Shown: positions 6,611-10,547 of the stretch, piece by piece
Layout: each line of letters opens with the position of its first letter
Position numbering within the stretch: the first letter of the stretch is position 1
Assembly: GCA_015490675.1 (NCBI GenBank)
Contig: WFXI01000224.1
Span: 1 to 10,547, forward strand
Reading direction: 5' to 3'
Source: Hydrogenothermaceae bacterium
GTDB lineage: Bacteria > Aquificota > Aquificia > Aquificales > Hydrogenothermaceae
DNA: 10,547 bases
Translations under genes and position numbers: made by a program
Notes under the pieces: model-generated
Database searches by the model: none
Told to the model about the DNA's origin: nothing
Seen by the model: the letters and a program-made list of their open reading frames with translations, nothing else

Positions 6611-6743
6611 TATGACACTTTCAGGGTTAATTATGACAAAAACAGGGTATTTGTTATGACATTTTCAGGGCTATATATGACACTTTCAGGGTTAATTATG
6701 ACAAAAACAGGGTTGATTATGGCATTTATTTTTAAATGTCATA
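6611..6743 (+). repeat. Iterons: five 17-bp direct repeats plus a degenerate sixth (oriV)
   Basis: Direct copies start at 6611, 6632, 6655, 6676 and 6697. Three kinds are seen: TATGACACTTTCAGGGT (6611, 6676), TATGACAAAAACAGGGT (6632, 6697) and TATGACATTTTCAGGGC (6655). Spacing is 21, 23, 21 and 21 bp, about two helical turns, so bound initiators would line up on one face. A 38-bp block holding two iterons is repeated exactly (6611-6648 and 6676-6713). A sixth, degenerate copy starts at 6718 (TATGGCATTT) and pairs with AAATGTCATA at 6734-6743. This is the classic binding array for a Rep_3 initiator, and the plasmid's replication origin. Confidence 0.93.
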
Positions 6744-6770
6744 TTTAATAAAAGAAGGATTAAATTTTTT

Positions 6771-6797
6771 TTGTAAATATCACAAGATTTTTATTAT
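6771..6797 (+). promoter_or_regulatory. Possible rep promoter
   Basis: TTGTAA (6771-6776) and TATTAT (6792-6797, 5 of 6 to the -10 consensus) are 15 bp apart, a little short. The -10 touches the initiator palindrome that follows, as expected for an autoregulated rep gene. The leader to the ATG at 6876 has no clear Shine-Dalgarno sequence. Confidence 0.35.
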
Positions 6798-6832
6798 GTC
6801 ATATTTTATGACATCTTGATTTTTATGTCATA
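6796..6832. promoter_or_regulatory. rep operator: inverted iteron cores
   Basis: ATGTCATA (6796-6803) and TATGACAT (6807-6814) form a 19-bp inverted repeat with a TTT centre, and a third core ATGTCATA lies at 6825-6832. All share TATGACA with the iterons. Iteron plasmids of the RepE/Pi type use such inverted half-iterons, bound by initiator dimers, to repress rep. The position 45-80 bp before the rep start fits that role. Because the restriction genes follow rep closely, this operator may control them too. Confidence 0.7.
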
Positions 6833-6875
6833 ATATTTATTACTTTATTAAATTTAAAAAATTTTTTAGTTTGCT

Positions 6876-8549
6876 ATGGATGAAAAAAGAAAATATAAAG
6901 AAACTGTTGAGTTTAATAGTTCAGTAGACCGAAATAAATTATCTGTTGTAAAGTCAAATAAACTTGTAGAAGCTAAGTATAAGTTAACATTAAATGAGCA
7001 ACGCTTAATATTATTAATGGTATCAATGATTAAACCAGAAGATGAAGACTTTAAAAATATTAGAATAAGAATTCAGGATTTGAAGGAAATTTTAGACCTT
7101 CAAAGGAAGGATTTATATGAAGAAGTTCCAGAGATTACAAAAAGGTTAATGAGTAGAGTTTTGGAAATTAAGGATATTGAAGAAAAAAGATTATTACAAA
7201 TAAGCTGGTTATCTTCTGCAGAATATTTATTTGGTGAAGGGGTAGTAGAGTTATCTTTTGACCCTAAATTAAAACCCTATCTTTTAAAACTTAAAGAAGC
7301 TTTTACTATTTATAATTTACAAAGTGTTATAAAGCTTAGAAGTTCCTATGCTATAAGATTTTATGAGTTATTAAAACAATATGAAAAAATAGGGAGTAGG
7401 AAATTTAAACTTAATGAATTAAAAGATATATTAGGCATAGGAAAAAAAGAATATAAACTTTATGGGGATTTTAAAAGAAGAGTGATTTTACCAGCTCAAA
7501 AAGAATTGAAAGAAAAAACAGATATTTATTTTGAATTTGAGGAAATAAAAAAAGGCAGAAAAGTTGTTGAGTTAATTTTTTATATCTATAAAAATCCTGA
7601 TTTTAAAGAAATAAAGGAAAAAGAAAAAGAAAAAGGAAAAGAAAATAATCAATTAGCTTTGGATAATATTAATAAAGACCTTTTTGATGATATAAAAAAA
7701 TATACAAATTTATCTGAAGAGAAAATAATAGATATTTTTCAAAATTATGATGAAAGTTTTATTGAGAGAACTTTTGATTATACATTAAAACTTTACAACC
7801 AGAAAAAAATTGAGAATTTAACAGGTTTCTTTTTATCAGGTCTTAAGGATAATTATTTCAAGTTAAGTCCTTATGAAGAAGAAAAAATTAAAAAGAAAAA
7901 AGAAGCTGAAGAACAAGATAAATTATCTTTGGAATTAGAAAGGGAATTGTATGATTTAAATAAAGAGTATAGGGAAGAAACAGGAAATAAGGTTATAGAT
8001 TATTTTGAAAAACTTTCTTTAGAAGAACAGGAAAAATTGAAAAAAGAGTTTGAAAATTTTATTAAGAAAAATGTATTTTGGGAAAGAGAATTTTTAAAGA
8101 AAGGATTTAATAGCGAACTAATAAAACCTAAGTTTAGAGGTTATTTGTTAAACAAATTTAGAGAGAAAATAAATTTTGATTATAAAAATATAATTGATTT
8201 TCTGGAAAAGAAAAAATTTGATTTTGGAAAGTTTAATAGAGTAAAGAATAAATATAAAAGAGATTTGGCTTATAATTTAGCTATCCTGCTATATTGGAAA
8301 GAAAAAATGGAAAAACTTAATATACCAGATGATTTATTATTGCCATATCATTTAGAAAAATTAGATTTAGATAGCACAATAGAAGATATAGTTGTTAATT
8401 ATCTTTATGAAAATTTAAGTGTGGAAGAAAAGGAAAAACTGCTTAATGAGGCAAAAAAGTTAGTGGATAATTCTTTATTAGGTGAGCATAAAAAAGAGGC
8501 TGTGAAATTTAATATAAAGCAAATTCTAAAAAATAGATTTAAATTATAA
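6876..8549 (+). CDS. Rep_3-family (RepB/RepE-like) plasmid replication initiator with long C-terminal extension
   Basis: 557 residues. The first 240 are a typical Rep_3 initiator: VVKSNKLVEAKYKLTLNEQR opens winged helix 1, and RSSYAIRFYELLKQYEK (155-171), LNELKDILGI and YGDFKRRVILPAQKEL form winged helix 2, ending in an ELIFYIYKNP strand. This part should bind the iterons upstream and open the origin. A K/E-rich linker (243-258) leads to about 300 more residues, helical and charged, with no motif I recognise. Usual family members have about 230-350 residues, so the extension is unusual. It might recruit helicase or primase, or control copy number. The start ATG lacks a clear ribosome site. 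The methyltransferase follows 16 nt after the stop. Regulation is probably by initiator dimers at inverted iteron cores. Confidence 0.9.
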   Translation: MDEKRKYKETVEFNSSVDRNKLSVVKSNKLVEAKYKLTLNEQRLILLMVSMIKPEDEDFKNIRIRIQDLKEILDLQRKDLYEEVPEITKRLMSRVLEIKDIEEKRLLQISWLSSAEYLFGEGVVELSFDPKLKPYLLKLKEAFTIYNLQSVIKLRSSYAIRFYELLKQYEKIGSRKFKLNELKDILGIGKKEYKLYGDFKRRVILPAQKELKEKTDIYFEFEEIKKGRKVVELIFYIYKNPDFKEIKEKEKEKGKENNQLALDNINKDLFDDIKKYTNLSEEKIIDIFQNYDESFIERTFDYTLKLYNQKKIENLTGFFLSGLKDNYFKLSPYEEEKIKKKKEAEEQDKLSLELERELYDLNKEYREETGNKVIDYFEKLSLEEQEKLKKEFENFIKKNVFWEREFLKKGFNSELIKPKFRGYLLNKFREKINFDYKNIIDFLEKKKFDFGKFNRVKNKYKRDLAYNLAILLYWKEKMEKLNIPDDLLLPYHLEKLDLDSTIEDIVVNYLYENLSVEEKEKLLNEAKKLVDNSLLGEHKKEAVKFNIKQILKNRFKL

Positions 8550-8565
8550 TTAATTGGAGGAGAAA

Positions 8566-9747
8566 ATGGAAAAAAAAATGTATAAAACAGTAAGCATCTA
8601 CCTTAAAGAAAATGAGAAATCAAACTTATTAGAATTGATTGATAAGTTTAATAGTAATTTTAAGAAAGAAGATATATATCTTTCATATATGGATGAAGAA
8701 AGAATAGATATTTGTTTAAGAGAGATAAATTTTAGCAAATTTGAAGAAATTTGTTTCGAATTATCAAAATATAATCCAGTATTTACTACAATATATGAGA
8801 AGGTTTCTAATATTAAAAGTTATGGAATAAAAAATAATAAAAGGAATTATGTTGATTATAATCAAGAGAGAAAAGTTAAAAATAGGGAAAAGAAGGAAAA
8901 AAAGAGAGGTCAGTATTATTATGCTTATGACCATAATTTTAAGAAAGAAAACAATTCTTTACCATTAGAATTTGAAAATAAAATAATTTGTGGGGATAGT
9001 TTAGAGGTTTTAAAACAATTACCTGATAATTGTATTGATTTAGTAATGACTTCACCACCTTATAATTTTGGATTGGAATATGATAATCAATATGATGCTA
9101 ATTATTGGGAAGATTATTTTAATAAACTTTTTGCAATATTTGATGAAGTAATTAGAGTATTAAAATGGGGAGGTAGAGTAGTTGTTAATATACAACCTTT
9201 ATATTCAGATTATATTCCTACTCACCATATTATTTCTAACTTTTTTATGAATAGAAAAATGATTTGGAAGGGGGAAATTATATGGGAAAAGAATAATTAT
9301 AATTGTAAATATACGGCTTGGGGAAGTTGGAAAAGCCCTTCAAGTCCATATTTAAAGTATACTTGGGAATTCTTGGAAATTTTTTCTAAAGGGGATTTAA
9401 AACATAAGGGTGATAAAAATAAAATAGATATTACAGCTGAAGAGTTTAAGGAATGGGTTGTAGCAAAATGGTCTATAGCACCTGAGAAGGATATGAAAAA
9501 ATATGGACATCCCGCTATGTTTCCTGAAAAATTGGTTGAAAGAGTATTGAAATTATTTAGTTATCAAGATGATGTGATATTAGACCCTTTTAATGGGGTT
9601 GGAACTACTACTGCTGTTGCTAAAAAATTAAATAGAAGGTATATTGGTATTGATATTTCTGAAGAATACTGCAAAAAAGCTGAAGAAAGATTAAAAGGTA
9701 TAATTACAAATAAAGAATTATTTAAAAATATTAAAACAGGTAGTTAG
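8566..9747 (+). CDS. Beta-class DNA methyltransferase (N4-cytosine or N6-adenine) with extra N-terminal domain
   Basis: 393 residues from ATG 8566. GGAGG at 8556-8560 is 5 nt upstream, so a longer frame from TTG 8554 would start inside the ribosome site and is rejected. It transfers methyl from S-adenosylmethionine to an exocyclic amino group. Catalytic motif IV is T162-SPPYN and precedes the cofactor motif DPFNGVGTTTAVA (340-352) and YIGIDIS (359-365), with the conserved HPAMFP at 315-320; this order is class beta. TSPPY is common in N4-cytosine enzymes but is also found in N6-adenine ones. The first 135 residues are not part of the catalytic fold: a mixed alpha/beta segment, then a basic linker (KVKNREKKEKKRG). 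The stop is 1 nt from the next gene. It protects host DNA from the nucleases downstream. Confidence 0.9.
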   Translation: MEKKMYKTVSIYLKENEKSNLLELIDKFNSNFKKEDIYLSYMDEERIDICLREINFSKFEEICFELSKYNPVFTTIYEKVSNIKSYGIKNNKRNYVDYNQERKVKNREKKEKKRGQYYYAYDHNFKKENNSLPLEFENKIICGDSLEVLKQLPDNCIDLVMTSPPYNFGLEYDNQYDANYWEDYFNKLFAIFDEVIRVLKWGGRVVVNIQPLYSDYIPTHHIISNFFMNRKMIWKGEIIWEKNNYNCKYTAWGSWKSPSSPYLKYTWEFLEIFSKGDLKHKGDKNKIDITAEEFKEWVVAKWSIAPEKDMKKYGHPAMFPEKLVERVLKLFSYQDDVILDPFNGVGTTTAVAKKLNRRYIGIDISEEYCKKAEERLKGIITNKELFKNIKTGS

Positions 9748-9748
9748 T

Positions 9749-10300
9749 ATGTTTAAGATTAAAGTGAAAGATGAGATTATTAAACATTGCAAAGAACAAG
9801 TTGAAAAGTATAATTTTGGACAAAGGGGAATAGCTGATGGTAATAAGGAGGAGCAGTTTGTTGGTTGTGTAGGAGAAAGTGTTGTTCGTGAGTTTTTCGG
9901 GTTAGAATGGGTTGATGGTAGTAAAGGATTCGATGGAGGTAAAGATATAGAATATGAAGGAATAAAAATAGATGTTAAAACGATGGGGAGAACTACAGAT
10001 GTTAAACCTTTTTATGTAAATAATTTTATAGCATTACAAAAAAGTTATGAAGTTGATGTTTATATTTTTACTTCTTTTAATAAATTAAAAAATGAATTAA
10101 CTATTTGTGGATGGATAGCTAAAAAAGAACTTTTCCAAAAAGCTTCTTTTTTTCCGAAAGAGACAAAAAGATATAGGTCAGATGGAACTTTTTTTGAAAC
10201 TAAAGCAGATTTGTATGAGATAGAAAATTCAAAATTATATGATGTAAACTCAATAGATGAATTAAAAGATTGTTTATTAAATTTTAAAAAAGAAAGATAA
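9749..10300 (+). CDS. Small PD-(D/E)xK-like nuclease candidate in the restriction operon
   Basis: 183 residues with no membrane segment. The pattern G42-E43 on an early helix (CVGESVVREFF), then D66 (GFDGGKDIEY) and D75-V-K77 (IKIDVKT) fits the E..D..(D/E)xK active site of restriction-like nucleases, with strands before and after (VDVYIFTSF, TICGWIAKKEL). The ATG follows the methyltransferase stop by one base, and its own stop overlaps the ATG of the Bpu10I-like gene (TAATG), so translation of the three is probably coupled. It may be the actual restriction enzyme, a nicking partner, or a recognition/accessory subunit. Similar short proteins occur in phages and plasmids without known function. 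I am fairly sure of the fold, not of the role. Confidence 0.6.
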   Translation: MFKIKVKDEIIKHCKEQVEKYNFGQRGIADGNKEEQFVGCVGESVVREFFGLEWVDGSKGFDGGKDIEYEGIKIDVKTMGRTTDVKPFYVNNFIALQKSYEVDVYIFTSFNKLKNELTICGWIAKKELFQKASFFPKETKRYRSDGTFFETKADLYEIENSKLYDVNSIDELKDCLLNFKKER

Positions 10301-10547
10301 TGAATATAAAAAAATATTTAGACTGCCAAGAATTATTAATAGAGGATGTTTCCAATATTAAGGGTAAATTAAAAAGATATTTAGAAAATTTTATTGATGA
10401 TAATTGTGTTCATGGACAAAATATATTAAAAAAAATAAAAGATTTAAATAAAAATGACAATAATAAGATTGAAGTATTATGTAAAACTATTAAGAAGTAT
10501 AAAAATTTTATAGAAATTATGAATTCAAGTTTTTCACAAAAAAAAAT
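10300..10547 (+). CDS. Bpu10I-family restriction endonuclease, 5' part (continues at the window start)
   Basis: The true start of the endonuclease that continues at 1-812. ATG 10300 overlaps the TAA of the preceding gene, giving tight coupling. The frame runs open to the window end. Base 10397 equals base 1, and the frame phase is preserved across the join (10300 to 10519 is 73 codons, and 10519 corresponds to the Met at 123). These 73 residues (from MNIKKYLDCQELLIEDVSNI) are helical and charged, and carry no catalytic residues. Joined length 302 residues. Confidence 0.8.
   Translation, partial: MNIKKYLDCQELLIEDVSNIKGKLKRYLENFIDDNCVHGQNILKKIKDLNKNDNNKIEVLCKTIKKYKNFIEIMNSSFSQKK
10397..10547 (+). 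repeat. Terminal redundancy identical to 1-151 (circular molecule)
   Basis: The last 151 bases equal the first 151 exactly, including the nine-A run before the final T. This is the usual overlap left when a circular contig is written linearly. A gene crossing it in frame argues for a circle rather than a linear element with terminal repeats. Unique length 10,396 bp. Confidence 0.95.

Larger units (their letters stand above)
6273..6875. other. Replication origin region (603 bp, no gene)
   Basis: This gene-free stretch holds, left to right: about 100 bp with nothing recognisable, an inverted repeat of the iteron core, an A+T-rich element, the iterons, two further inverted cores and a likely rep promoter. 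In all there are about a dozen copies of TATGACA or its complement TGTCATA in 460 bp. No transcription terminator for the HTH gene is evident. Confidence 0.8.

Noticed and set aside
6611..6743. Iterons as a CRISPR array
   Set aside because: Spacing of 21-23 bp leaves only 4-6 bp between repeats, and the position before a Rep_3 gene identifies them as iterons.
8554..8565. Upstream TTG start for the methyltransferase
   Set aside because: The TTG overlaps the GGAGG ribosome site that serves the ATG at 8566 with normal spacing.

Overview
The window is a complete small circular plasmid of about 10.4 kb. Its first 151 bases recur exactly as its last 151 bases (1-151 = 10397-10547), giving a circle of 10,396 bp. 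One gene that looks split between the two ends becomes a single 302-codon frame when the ends are joined. The DNA is very AT-rich (roughly a quarter G+C by eye). An iteron origin with a Rep_3-type initiator suggests a Gram-negative-type bacterium. An AT-rich Aquificota or Campylobacterota-like host is my guess only.

Layout. (1) Replication: an A+T-rich stretch, five 17-bp iterons at 21-23 bp spacing, inverted copies of the iteron core forming operator-like palindromes, and an unusually long RepB-like initiator (6876-8549). (2) Restriction-modification: directly behind rep and on the same strand come a beta-class amino-methyltransferase with an extra N-terminal domain (8566-9747), a small PD-(D/E)xK-like protein (9749-10300), a Bpu10I-family restriction endonuclease that crosses the circle junction (10300 to 812), and a further nuclease-like protein with an ECK motif (837-1559). 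Gaps of 16, 1, -1 and 24 nt suggest one rep-M-R-R-R transcription unit. (3) Between convergent genes, a nested inverted repeat (1565-1643), then a leftward membrane/coiled-coil protein (1643-2260). (4) A 106-bp hairpin with a comparatively GC-rich loop (2272-2377) separates that gene from a rightward pair: a soluble HerA/VirD4-like DNA-translocating ATPase (2495-4357) and a Replic_Relax-like winged-helix protein (4382-5227). (5) A 613-bp stretch holds a leftward small exported Cys-motif protein whose frame continues past a TGA into a second copy of the motif, plus palindromes. (6) An HTH-coiled-coil DNA-binding protein (5841-6272) stands just before the origin.

How it fits together: the initiator and iterons run replication. 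The restriction-modification cluster probably also stabilises the plasmid by killing cells that lose it, which would fit the absence of a recognisable toxin-antitoxin pair or ParA. The ATPase, Replic_Relax-like protein and hairpin could be a minimal mobilisation or segregation module, although no HUH relaxase is visible. The most novel-looking parts are the rep-coupled restriction operon with three nuclease-like proteins and one methyltransferase, the relaxase-less ATPase module with its hairpin, and the TGA-interrupted Cys-repeat gene.
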